This document shows, piece after piece, positions 1 through 7,078 of a DNA stretch of 43,861 bases. Source of the stretch: Streptomyces diastatochromogenes (GTDB lineage Bacteria; Actinomycetota; Actinomycetes; Streptomycetales; Streptomycetaceae). A model generated the notes under the pieces. The model was not told the DNA's origin. It ran no database searches and saw only the letters and a list, made by a program, of their open reading frames with translations. Position 1 is the stretch's first letter. Each line of letters opens with the position of its first letter. The translations under genes and the position numbers were made by a program. The stretch spans positions 1 to 43,861 of the forward strand of contig LRTP01000351.1 in assembly GCA_001550305.1 (NCBI GenBank), read 5' to 3'.

Positions 1-1228
1 CGACCACGCCCACCGCCGCCGTGCCGTGGCGCCCGGCGGCCCAGGTGAGGACGGCGGCGCCGGCCGGGGCCGCGGAGTAGTGCAACGTCCAGAACGCCGA
101 GGTGACCCGTCCGAGCAGATGTTCCGGAGTCACCTCCTGCCGCAGCGACATGGAGCACGTGCCCGCCACGCTCCCGAAGCCCAGGAAGACCGCGGTCAGG
201 GCGGCGACGGCCGGCACGCTGCGGGCCCAGCCCAGACCCGCCAGCGCGCATCCGCACACCGCCACCGAACCGATCCAAGTCGGGCCGAAGCCCAGGCGCC
301 GACGCACCCGGGCCACCAGGAGCGCCCCGGCGATCGTGCCGAGCGCGCCGACCGCGAACACGGTGCCGACCGCGGTGTCGTCGCGGCCGAGATCGTGCTT
401 GAGGTGGTAGATCAGCAGGTCGTTCAGGCCGAGTGTCAGGAAACTGAAGAAGGACAGCAGGACGGTCAGCACGCGCAGCACCGGATGCCGGACCAGGAAG
501 GACACCCCGGCGAGCAGATCCGTCCACAGCCGCCGGACCGCTCCCGTTCCGGCCACGGGTCCCGGTGCGGGGCGTGTGGTGCCCTTGAATCGTACGAAGC
601 CGACGCAGGCGGCCGACACACCGAAGCTCGCCGCGTCCACGCCGACGGCGGCGGCCGGCCCGAGCCACGCCGCCACCAGCCCCGCGCACACCGGACCGGC
701 CACCCCGGCCGCCGCCGCGGTCGCGTTCAGCCTGCCGTTGGCCTCCGTGATCCGCTCGACGCCGACGAGGTTGCGGACGACGGTGACGTAGGCGACGGAG
801 AACAGCATGCCGACGGCCTCGCACAGCGGCAGGACCACGTAGAGCAGCCAGATCCGTGGTCCGAAGACCCAGACCAGCGGAATCACCGCGTACAGCGCCA
901 TACGGACCAGATCGCAGGTCACCAGCAGCTTCCTGCGGTCCACCCGGTCGACGACGACCCCGGCGAAGACCCCGGCCACGACCGAGGCCGCCCCGCCGAC
1001 GGCCGTCAACAGGCCCATCCGCGCGACGGATCCCGTCGCGTGCAGCACGAGCAGCGGCAGGGCGATCAGCGCGAAGGAGTCCCCGAGGACCGAAAGGGTC
1101 TGCGCGACCCAGAAGACACCGAAGTCACGGTCCCGCCGCAGCGGTTGTGGGGTGCCTTCGTCAACAGTGCCTTCTGCGGCCCGCTCCGAAGGCCTGGCCC
1201 CTCTCCCACGCCGCGCCCTGTACGTCAT
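1..1228 (-). CDS. MFS transporter (partial, 3' end outside window)
   Basis: The ORF reads from an ATG at 1228 for 409 codons and runs off the left edge without a stop. After an Arg-rich N-terminus of about 30 residues come many hydrophobic segments. The loop after the second segment, GVVVDRVDRRKLL, matches the MFS motif A (acidic residue and basic cluster between helices 2 and 3), and an Arg-rich loop (RVRRRLGFG) sits at the equivalent place in the second half. The pattern fits the MFS_3/EntS-like exporters of small molecules or siderophores. It would act in the cytoplasmic membrane as a proton-coupled exporter; the substrate is not visible. It is divergent from the small peptide gene at 1661, so a link in export is possible but only inferred. 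An upstream in-frame GTG is an alternative start. Confidence 0.85.
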   Translation of the reverse strand, partial: MTYRARRGRGARPSERAAEGTVDEGTPQPLRRDRDFGVFWVAQTLSVLGDSFALIALPLLVLHATGSVARMGLLTAVGGAASVVAGVFAGVVVDRVDRRKLLVTCDLVRMALYAVIPLVWVFGPRIWLLYVVLPLCEAVGMLFSVAYVTVVRNLVGVERITEANGRLNATAAAAGVAGPVCAGLVAAWLGPAAAVGVDAASFGVSAACVGFVRFKGTTRPAPGPVAGTGAVRRLWTDLLAGVSFLVRHPVLRVLTVLLSFFSFLTLGLNDLLIYHLKHDLGRDDTAVGTVFAVGALGTIAGALLVARVRRRLGFGPTWIGSVAVCGCALAGLGWARSVPAVAALTAVFLGFGSVAGTCSMSLRQEVTPEHLLGRVTSAFWTLHYSAAPAGAAVLTWAAGRHGTAAVGVV

Positions 1229-1660
1229 CGTGTCGGCCCCCGTCACCCGATCCACTCGTCGACCAGCCTAGGCGGGACGGGTGCGCGGATGCACACGTGA
1301 CTGAATCTGCACAGCGAATGCGCAACTGCGGCACGGGTGGGTTCTATTGGTACGGAGTTGTCCTGGTCGGAGCCGCCGTGGCAATGGCTGTCGGATTCCT
1401 GTGCCGGGCTACATGTAGAGAAGCTGCCCTGAATTCGTGTGCATGCGTGCATGGATGAGTAGCCAAATGTTGCAACTGCCGCGCTGGAAACGCCGAACGA
1501 TTGGATGCCGGGCACCCTCCGTGATTTGATCCTTCGCGCCGAAGGGATCGCGCCAAGACGTCCGGAAACGGATGGCGCGCGCCTGCGGTCGCGGCCCACC
1601 GGCTATCCCCAGCCTGGCCGCTCCCCCTTGTGGAACATCCATACGAAGGGCAGTTTCATC
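1229..1660. other. Intergenic region between MFS gene and peptide gene
   Basis: There is no convincing gene in these 432 bases. They must contain the divergent promoters of the exporter and the peptide. An imperfect inverted repeat (GATCCTTCG, then CGAAGGGATC) lies at about 1529-1550. A GCATGCGTGCATG repeat lies near 1441. ORFs crossing the region have no family-like features. Confidence 0.5.
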
Positions 1661-1870
1661 ATGAACTCCGCTCCCCAGGTTCAGACCCTTGAAATCTCTG
1701 ACGCCGAGCTCGACACCGTCTCCGGCGGCCTGAGCCCGCAGGTCGGCATGGCCGCCGGCCCCACGGCGATCAGCAGCTCGGACCTCGTGGGTCAGTTCGG
1801 CGCGGTCAAGGACGAGGTCCTGGACACCGTCGGCCAGTACCACCAGGTCGGCCTGACCGTCTCCTTCTGA
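1661..1870 (+). CDS. Small double-glycine-leader peptide, RiPP-like, core without cysteine
   Basis: This is a 69-aa ORF. The start ATG at 1661 has a GAAGGG ribosome site 10 bases upstream. The first 23 residues form a leader ending in ISDAELDTVSGG, which matches the class II lanthipeptide (type A2) and bacteriocin double-glycine leaders cut by C39 peptidase exporters. The putative core starts with LSPQVGMAAG, has 46 residues, is rich in Ser, Thr, Val, Gly and Asp, contains no cysteine and ends in GLTVSF. Without cysteine it cannot form lanthionine rings. No LanM, LanB or C39 exporter is visible in the window; the only transporter nearby is the divergent MFS protein. A perfect-stem terminator follows at 1948. 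It could be an orphan bacteriocin-like precursor, a signalling peptide, or a substrate modified in trans. Confidence 0.75.
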   Translation: MNSAPQVQTLEISDAELDTVSGGLSPQVGMAAGPTAISSSDLVGQFGAVKDEVLDTVGQYHQVGLTVSF

Positions 1871-1947
1871 TCGTCAGATCGCGGGACTTCCTCATCGCGG
1901 GATCGCTGACACCAGCAGCCTGACCGCCGATCGACGTCCACAGCGAC

Positions 1948-1985
1948 AAGCCCCCTGCCCGCGGGTCCGCGCCGGTAGGGGGCTT
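1948..1985 (+). terminator. Rho-independent type hairpin after the peptide gene
   Basis: The 9-bp perfect stem AAGCCCCCT/AGGGGGCTT (1948-1956 with 1977-1985) encloses a GC-rich 20-base loop about 80 bases after the peptide stop codon. There is no T-run, which is common in Streptomyces. It makes the peptide gene a single-gene transcript. Confidence 0.7.
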
Positions 1986-2205
1986 GATCGTCAGGGGCTG
2001 CTGTTCCTTCCCTGGGTCTTGTCGGAGATCTTGGTGAGCTGGGCTTTCCCGAGCGAAGTACGTCCGGTTGCCACCCGGCGGCAAGGTCTCGCTCGAAGCG
2101 TTGGCTGCGTGGGTGGCAGACGCTGCGCCGTCTTGGTACGAGCGATATCACTCGGCTGCGGTCGTGGTGCTCGCTGTACTCCACTGCTGTACAGCGGTCA
2201 CGGGA
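1986..2205. other. Gap without gene between peptide terminator and Nudix gene
   Basis: With 1871-1947 this forms a stretch of about 335 bases without a credible gene. Reading frames through it have poor codon bias and no recognisable motif. Confidence 0.4.
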
Positions 2206-2613
2206 TCAGGAAAGCCGCCCGGCCTCGTGAAGCGCGTCGAAAGCCATCTCGTCGACGGCCGAGACTCGGTCCCGATCGGCGTAGCGGAACCACGCCTTCT
2301 CGACGATCTCCCTCGACGGGGTCAGCTCACCGCGGTGATCGGCGGTGTAACAGATCATGCGGAAAGGGCCGTGATCCGGATGGCCCTCGCCGATCTCGAA
2401 CGTGCCGAAGTGCACCATGGAACCGGGGTCGATCGCCGCCTGCAGTTCCTCGCTGATCTCCCGCACCAGGGTCTCGCCGTCGGACTCGCCCGGCTCACGA
2501 TGACCGCCCGGGAAGTAGAAGCGATCTCTGCCGTGACTACGCGTCACCAACACCCGGTCGTCCCGAACCAGGATCCACGCCACCTTCTCCGGCACACCGC
2601 TGCCATTCGCCAT
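2206..2613 (-). CDS. Nudix hydrolase
   Basis: The 135-aa product carries a Nudix box, GX5EX7REUXEEXGU, in GGHREPGESDGETLVREI followed by SEELQ, at about residues 38-60. The central Arg-Glu and Glu-Glu pair coordinate the metal. Nudix enzymes hydrolyse nucleoside diphosphates linked to another group; the substrate cannot be read here. I chose ATG at 2613 (start MANGSG) because the upstream extension of the open frame is Arg- and Cys-rich and unlike the family. Such solitary Nudix genes are common in Streptomyces accessory regions. No operon partner is apparent. Confidence 0.85.
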   Translation of the reverse strand: MANGSGVPEKVAWILVRDDRVLVTRSHGRDRFYFPGGHREPGESDGETLVREISEELQAAIDPGSMVHFGTFEIGEGHPDHGPFRMICYTADHRGELTPSREIVEKAWFRYADRDRVSAVDEMAFDALHEAGRLS

Positions 2614-2750
2614 GGCTCGGGACCGTATCGGAGGGCATCGTTTGCGTCGGCACCGTCCGCACACTGAGCTTGGGAAGCTTGGGATTTCTGGGGGCGACTA
2701 CCGCACTGACCTGTGGCGGAGCGCCGTCGGCGCCTGGTGGGTGGTCGACT

Positions 2751-2810
2751 GGTTCCCCCGTGTTCCCCGTGGTTCCCTGCACGATCTGGCACAGGTCTGG
2801 CACGGGCTTC
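2751..2810. repeat. Direct-repeat cluster copy A (TTCCCCGTGGTTCCC plus CTGGCAC repeats)
   Basis: It has GTTCCCCGTGGTTCCC followed by two copies of TCTGGCAC spaced 10-11 bases. The same composition recurs at about 4138, 4985, 6500 and 7211. Such repeats resemble integrase arm-type binding sites found beside tyrosine-integrase genes of actinobacterial integrative elements; that role is inferred. Confidence 0.45.
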
Positions 2811-2877
2811 TTCGCCCCGAGGCCACGGCTGAAGGGCGCACCGAAGGTAAGGCCTCCCACCTCGGCCTGTAGGTCGG

Positions 2878-3225
2878 TCAATCCCGCTCTTCGAGTTGGG
2901 CCTTCCACGCGAAGGCTCCCGCAGTGAGAGTGGCCCGTGATCCGGTCCGCCACCTGTCAGTGATGTCGGTCCAGCCGTGAAGGGAGGCGCTCCGGGCGCC
3001 GTCCTCTGATGCGCGGTCGTAGAAGAGGCTGAACTTGAAGACCCGGCCGTCGTCGGAGATGACTTGGCCATCTTCGTGGTCGGGGCCCTCTGGCAGGAGG
3101 TCGACGACAACCGTCCGGTCCGGATCGAGCCCCTGGCCCCTCAGAACCTCCCGCAACCTCTCCCAGAGGTCGTACTCGCTGGTGCGTAGGAGATCGGTGC
3201 ACTGAACGACGATGCTTGACACCAT
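2878..3225 (-). CDS. Conserved hypothetical protein, 115 aa
   Basis: The ORF starts at ATG 3225 with a GAGGT just upstream; GTG 3222 is an alternative start. The product is soluble and acidic, with no signal peptide or membrane segment. It includes a segment around residues 50-70 reading GQVISDDGRVFKFSLFYDR and ends with a WTDITDRW motif followed by a small C-terminal tail. I do not recognise a named domain. Codon use is typical of Streptomyces, which supports a real gene. It has no clear partner in the neighbourhood. Confidence 0.6.
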   Translation of the reverse strand: MVSSIVVQCTDLLRTSEYDLWERLREVLRGQGLDPDRTVVVDLLPEGPDHEDGQVISDDGRVFKFSLFYDRASEDGARSASLHGWTDITDRWRTGSRATLTAGAFAWKAQLEERD

Positions 3226-3480
3226 GACCTCATGATCGGTCCTGGCTGCGGCAAAGGAAAGCGGCGGGCAGCGTCAGAGCGGAGTGCCGACGATGAGGCG
3301 ATGTGACGCTACACCTTCTGATCCCCCGGAGGGACGATACCGGACAGGGTCGTCTACTGAGGTTGCGGTACGGAGCTGCTGTACAACTGCACCGCGGGCG
3401 CTTGGAGGAGATCAGAAGCGGGCGCTCAGTGGCCTCATGGTGCACGATGTGGCGTCGGTAGGTTCCGCTGGGAGGATGGG

Positions 3481-4005
3481 ATGTCGTCGCTCGACCGCCT
3501 AAGGGCGCTGCTGGGTAAGCCGGTGACTTGGGGTTGGGCCACGCCGCGTCTTTGTACGGCGTCCGAGCAGTACCTCGGGGTCGAATTGCCCTCGGATTAC
3601 AAAGCGTTCCTTGATCTGTACGGGCCGGGGAGCATCGACGGTTACCTGTCGCTGAGCCGGCCTCTGGAAGCCGACGCCACCGAGTTGGAGCGGTTGTGGT
3701 CGATGGAGGACTGGCGCCGGGCGCGACTCAGTGCCCCGGACCTGTATCCGTATCCCTTCCACCCCGATCCCGGCGGCCTCATCTTCTGGGGTTCGGACGA
3801 GCATGGCAGCGAGTACTACTTCCTCGCGATCGAGCCGGACCCTGATGAGTGGCGCATCGTCGTCAGCAGCGAGTGCAACAGTTGGTTCGAGACCGCGGGC
3901 ACCTTCTGCGACTTCCTCGTGCGCTGCTTCGACCGCATCGACCGGCCACCTTTCATGGCCCGCGCATGGCCCACCCCTGATGCCCGCTACCACTCCCATG
4001 CCTGA
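3481..4005 (+). CDS. SMI1/KNR4 (SUKH) family protein, probable orphan immunity protein
   Basis: The 174-aa product has the SUKH fold signature near the N-terminus: EQYLGVELPSDYKAFLDLYG followed by the GSIDGYLSL strand, then an IFWGSDEHGSEYYFLAIEPD segment. SUKH proteins commonly neutralise secreted nuclease or deaminase toxins of polymorphic toxin systems. No toxin gene lies next to it, so it may be an orphan or spare immunity protein, or a housekeeping SMI1-like protein. It lies between two copies of the direct-repeat cluster, in a region that looks mobile. The start ATG 3481 follows GGGAGGATGGG. Confidence 0.75.
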   Translation: MSSLDRLRALLGKPVTWGWATPRLCTASEQYLGVELPSDYKAFLDLYGPGSIDGYLSLSRPLEADATELERLWSMEDWRRARLSAPDLYPYPFHPDPGGLIFWGSDEHGSEYYFLAIEPDPDEWRIVVSSECNSWFETAGTFCDFLVRCFDRIDRPPFMARAWPTPDARYHSHA

Positions 4006-4137
4006 TGCAGCGCTCGCATCGTCCAGCTCGGCATGTGGCTGACACCCGCTTTAGGAGCGAGGTGGGGCGAGTGCCGCTCTGACCTGCGAAACTTCCACGT
4101 GGGCGGACAGAGGATCAGTCCCCCGTCGGCCACCGCT

Positions 4138-4220
4138 GTTCCCCGTGGTTCCCCGCTGGATCTGGTACGGGTGTGGCACGGGTGTGGCACGGAGAACTTC
4201 TGATCCGGAGCTCTGGAGAG
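4138..4220. repeat. Direct-repeat cluster copy B
   Basis: It has TGTTCCCCGTGGTTCCCCGC, then GGTACGGG and two tandem GTGTGGCACGG units, then CTTCTGATCCGGAGCTCTGGAG. Copy C at 4985 ends with nearly the same last segment, which indicates a shared origin. Confidence 0.5.
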
Positions 4221-4301
4221 TGCCCTTTACGACCCCGCGAAGGCCCGATGTACTCTGCCGTCCGGAGGAGTTGGTGTAACGGGCGAACACCAAGGGTGCG
4301 C

Positions 4302-4793
4302 ATGAAATTGGGTATGGCCAGTCAGCTCCGACGCGAGTGGAGAGGGGGCCTCCGCCACGTTGCACTCCACCTTGGGGCCATGCACGTGAGCGGTGTGATC
4401 TTGCTGTTCACCTTCTTGATACCTCCGGCCTGGGCTCTCGACGCCTACGGCGCAGCACCGGCCGACGATCCCACGGCAGATGTACCCCCTTTCATGATCC
4501 TTGCTGCGCTGCTGTTCGCTTGCGTGGGCTTCCACCTGGTCGTGCAGATTCCCTCTGGACTGCTGGGTACCTGGCTGGGTCGGAATCGTGGTGGCTTGGT
4601 CACCTATGCGATCGCCCTGGTGATTGCGGGTACCCTCACTGCCCTGGTCCTGGGGGCAGTCCTTCACGTCGAGAGTGCCAGGGCATTCATGGGACTGTGG
4701 GCAGACTTCATGCTGCGCGGCTCACTTGGGCTGGTGGGCTATGGGGTGGTGAGCTGCGTACTTTTGAGGCAACGCCGAGTTCGCTCAGTGTGA
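4302..4793 (+). CDS. Small integral membrane protein, 163 aa
   Basis: I chose ATG 4302 (MKLGMASQL) because an AAGGG lies just upstream and the earlier frame runs through repeat cluster B. Four hydrophobic segments are visible: around HVSGVILLFTFLIPPAWAL, FMILAALLFACVGFHLVV, YAIALVIAGTLTALVLGAVL and the C-terminal LGLVGYGVVSCVLL. The N-terminus is Arg-rich and the C-terminus ends RQRRVRSV, so both ends are probably cytoplasmic. No family recognised. It sits in the accessory region beside an integration-site remnant. Confidence 0.6.
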   Translation: MKLGMASQLRREWRGGLRHVALHLGAMHVSGVILLFTFLIPPAWALDAYGAAPADDPTADVPPFMILAALLFACVGFHLVVQIPSGLLGTWLGRNRGGLVTYAIALVIAGTLTALVLGAVLHVESARAFMGLWADFMLRGSLGLVGYGVVSCVLLRQRRVRSV

Positions 4794-4854
4794 CATCGGC
4801 GAAGCATTCGCGATGCGAGGTCGGTGGAGTTTCAAGGGCCGCGTCAGCTTGGTC

Positions 4855-4917
4855 AGCGGTCTTGAAAACCGTCGTGGCAGCGATGTCACCGTGGGTTCAA
4901 ATCCCACACCCACCGCA
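4855..4917 (+). other. 3' fragment of tRNA-Ser(UGA), attachment-site remnant
   Basis: The sequence contains the anticodon stem-loop (GCGGT, loop CTTGAAA, ACCGT; anticodon TGA), a long serine-type variable arm, a perfect T-stem (GTGGG/CCCAC, loop TTCAAAT) and the 3' acceptor strand ACCCACC with discriminator G. The matching 5' half is missing: upstream there is no GGTGGGT acceptor strand and no D-arm; only GGTGG at 4823 matches by chance. A fragment running from the anticodon loop to the 3' end is what remains when an element integrates into a tRNA gene. The intact tRNA should lie elsewhere, probably left of this window. Confidence 0.75.
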
Positions 4918-4921
4918 GGTG

Positions 4922-4958
4922 AACGGCCCCTGACCAGGTAAATCGGTCAGGGGCCGTT
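4922..4958 (+). terminator. Terminator following the tRNA-Ser fragment
   Basis: The perfect 14-bp stem AACGGCCCCTGACC/GGTCAGGGGCCGTT has a 9-base loop. It lies 5 bases after the tRNA 3' end, as for a genuine tRNA gene, so the original tRNA 3' end and its terminator travelled or stayed together. Confidence 0.8.
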
Positions 4959-4984
4959 GCGTTGCATAGTGCTCGTGAGTACCC

Positions 4985-5055
4985 GCGGTTCACCGTTGTT
5001 CCCCGCTCGATCGGGCACGACTGGGGCACGACGCCTTCTGATCCGTAGCTCTAGA
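4985..5055. repeat. Direct-repeat cluster copy C
   Basis: It has GGTTCACCGTTGTTCCCCGC, then two GGGCACGAC repeats and CTTCTGATCCGTAGCTCTAGAG, parallel to copy B. It lies just downstream of the tRNA fragment and terminator, the place where integrase arm sites would be in an integrated element. Confidence 0.5.
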
Positions 5056-5172
5056 GGGAACGTTCATTCGCGGTCATACAGGTTGTCACTCGCCCGCTGA
5101 CGGGCGGCTCGGGTCAGCTGCAGTCGGGGAGGTTGCTGTACTTCTCTGCTGTATCGGGCACCAGCAAGTGGT

Positions 5173-5736
5173 CTACCGCGGCAGGTAGTCCGTGCTTACC
5201 GTGATCGCTCCTAGGAGCTGGTATCCGCACGTCTTCGCTCCCGCCAGGAGGGTGCCGGCGTAGAACCCATGCGTCGCGCCGGAGGGGTAGTCGACGGTCA
5301 TCTCCAACGTGTGGGTGGTAAAGCCGGGGAGGTTCCCGAGGACAGCGTCACCGCTGACCCACTGGGCGGTGGACGACTGGGTCGCCGGGTGCCAAGTCAT
5401 GATCAAGTGATGCCACGACCCACCATTGAACTTCCACCAGACGGTGGGCGCCGCGCCCTTGCGGTTACTCGGCGGAACCATCTGGTAATCGAAGAACACC
5501 CCGGAAAGCGGTGCCGATTTGGCGTTGCGCACGGTGGTGTACGTGACCAGGTTCTGTCCGGCCTTCGTGGAGGTTGGCATCTTCGACAGGTTGCCGGAAC
5601 CGGTGATCTCGCCGTATGCGCAGGTCGGTTTGGAACTGACGGAAGCCGCCGCTGCTGTCTGGACTGTGCCGGGAGGCATGGTCAGCACGCTCACACCTGC
5701 GGCCACGGCTGCGAGTCCCCACCTGAAAAGCCTCAT
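5173..5736 (-). CDS. Secreted protein of unknown function, 187 aa
   Basis: The N-terminus MRLFRWGLAAVAAGVSVLTM followed by an Ala-rich stretch (TAAAASVSS) is a Sec signal peptide with cleavage probably near residue 32. The mature part has two cysteines (CAYGEITGSG and KTCGYQL near the end) that could form one disulfide, and is rich in Thr, Ser and aromatic residues (VWWKFNGGSWHH). The length and pattern suggest a small extracellular beta-sandwich, but I recognise no family. It appears to be a single gene with its own promoter. Confidence 0.65.
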   Translation of the reverse strand: MRLFRWGLAAVAAGVSVLTMPPGTVQTAAAASVSSKPTCAYGEITGSGNLSKMPTSTKAGQNLVTYTTVRNAKSAPLSGVFFDYQMVPPSNRKGAAPTVWWKFNGGSWHHLIMTWHPATQSSTAQWVSGDAVLGNLPGFTTHTLEMTVDYPSGATHGFYAGTLLAGAKTCGYQLLGAITVSTDYLPR

Positions 5737-6078
5737 GAATCCTCCGCTTCACGCCGTGCCATCACGAGGGTGAGCAGATCGTACGACCCTCAACTACGGC
5801 GCCAGCAAGAACCCTGCACCGATCCAACAGCCCTGCGCACACGGCTTCGGAGGCCCCTTCGCCTCATACGCAACGTGCTGGTCACCGGGCTGCGCATACC
5901 CGCTCAACGGCTACTTGCCCACGGATAGGCCACGGGGGAGGACAACCGCCTTGTAAGTTCGATCCCGCAGCCGCCCTGGAGCTCTTAGGTCCTCGTTCGT
6001 CGGGCACGTTCGGTTGCTCAAGGCTGCCTGCGTACGCCGTCGTTGATGTCAGCTAGTGATGTCAGGTTGGATGGTGCG
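5737..6078. other. Gap without gene
   Basis: These 342 bases carry the presumed promoter of the minus-strand secreted protein gene and nothing else I can support. A TTCGATCCC resembling a T-loop occurs at about 5959, but no tRNA can be folded around it. Confidence 0.4.
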
Positions 6079-6345
6079 ATGGAACGTGTTGAGGCAGAGC
6101 TGTTCACGAACGGTGGGAACAACGCTGTGGTGCGCCTGCCTCCGCGCCGGTTCCCCGGCGTCTTGATCCAGGGTGACTCCCTCTCCGTCATCCGCAGCGA
6201 AGTTGCCGAAGTCCTTGAAGCCTGCGACCAGGGCGACCTCGCCGGGGCACGGGAAACCGCCGGCCTTCTGCTGGCTGACTTCGACGAGTTGCTGGCGCGG
6301 TACACCGCCGCGCTGGATGCCCACCAGATCCTGCGGCCGTACTGA
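6079..6345 (+). CDS. Conserved small protein (DUF6959-like), 88 aa
   Basis: The ORF starts at ATG 6079 (MERVEAELFTNGGNNAVVRL) after a GGATGG. The segment RFPGVLIQGDSLSVIRSEVAEV is followed by an alanine- and leucine-rich helical C-terminus ending HQILRPY. This pattern is a common soluble Streptomyces protein that I associate with DUF6959; the assignment is from memory and the function is unknown. An extra 12 residues are possible if translation starts at TTG 6043 or ATG 6046. Confidence 0.6.
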   Translation: MERVEAELFTNGGNNAVVRLPPRRFPGVLIQGDSLSVIRSEVAEVLEACDQGDLAGARETAGLLLADFDELLARYTAALDAHQILRPY

Positions 6346-6499
6346 CCGCACGGCTCTGACCTTTGAGGGCTGGATCGCTGCTTTGTAAGGGCGGACGTGT
6401 TCGATCGCGGGAACACCCAGGTCACTCCGGCTGTAGCGCCACCCCAGCTCAACGCTGCATCTCGACTGCGGCAAACCGTCATTGACCATGATTGACCGC

Positions 6500-6540
6500 A
6501 CGATGTGGCAGGGCTGTGGCACGAGGACTGCTGGTCTAGT
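6500..6540. repeat. Direct-repeat cluster copy D (short)
   Basis: It contains GATGTGGCAGGGCTGTGGCACGA, two tandem TGTGGCA units as in copy B, followed by CTGCTGGTCTAGTGGAG. The TTCCCCG half is absent, so this looks like a truncated or diverged copy. Confidence 0.35.
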
Positions 6541-7078
6541 GGAGTTCTCGCCGGGCACCTGGGATGCCGGGCGGTGTTTGAACGTCAGCGCTTACCTGGC
6601 CACCCAAGGTCATCACGTTGAGGGTCGCAGAGTTCTCGTTGGCGATTGCGCTCTCTACACGGGCGACCAAGGTCGTGAACGCTTCTCTCTCCGAGAGACC
6701 TGAGTAGGGCCCGACCTTGGTTTCGAAGTAGATCCGCTCATGCCCAAGGAGCTGTTCGGTCGACCTGTAGTTCTTCCACTGTTCGCGGTAGCGGTACACG
6801 CTCTCCAAGGAGACGGAGCCGACAACGATCAAGCTCAGCACCGTAGCGGTAAGTTTCGCGAACGACAGGTCAAGGTTGACTAACACCGGGACCAAGGCTC
6901 CTCCGACGACGGATATCGTCCTCATCCGGAGATGCATAGCCTTCGTCGTAACGGCCTTCTTGTCGTACCACTTCTGGTACTGAGACAGCCTCCCCTCCAC
7001 ATAGTCCTGCGCCGCGGCCACAGGCCGGGAGGCAGCGGGGTGAGCTTCGAGTGACTGCCCGTCATCCGTTCCCGACAT
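6536..7078 (-). CDS. DUF4231 / SLATT-like two-helix membrane protein
   Basis: The 180-aa product has an N-terminal amphipathic part (RLSQYQKWYDKKAVTTKAMH), two close membrane segments around residues 55-90 (VVGGALVPVLVNLDLSFAKL and ATVLSLIVVGSVSLESVYRY), then a conserved YREQWKNYRSTEQLLGHERI block and a C-terminal helix with ENSATLNV. This matches DUF4231, which I place among SLATT-type two-transmembrane effectors proposed to act with nucleotide-sensing or conflict systems. No SMODS, SLOG or nucleotidyltransferase partner is present, so its effector role here is uncertain. Confidence 0.7.
   Translation of the reverse strand: MSGTDDGQSLEAHPAASRPVAAAQDYVEGRLSQYQKWYDKKAVTTKAMHLRMRTISVVGGALVPVLVNLDLSFAKLTATVLSLIVVGSVSLESVYRYREQWKNYRSTEQLLGHERIYFETKVGPYSGLSEREAFTTLVARVESAIANENSATLNVMTLGGQVSADVQTPPGIPGARRELH

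Noticed and set aside
26..1300. Plus-strand 424-codon frame at the left edge
   Set aside because: The minus strand encodes a clear MFS transporter over the same bases; the plus frame is Arg/Asp/Gln-rich noise.
4821..4860. GGTGG upstream of the tRNA-Ser fragment as a possible 5' acceptor strand
   Set aside because: Only five of seven acceptor pairs form and no D-arm is present between it and the anticodon arm.
5940..5975. TTCGATCCC sequence resembling a tRNA T-loop
   Set aside because: No matching T-stem, anticodon arm or acceptor stem could be drawn around it.
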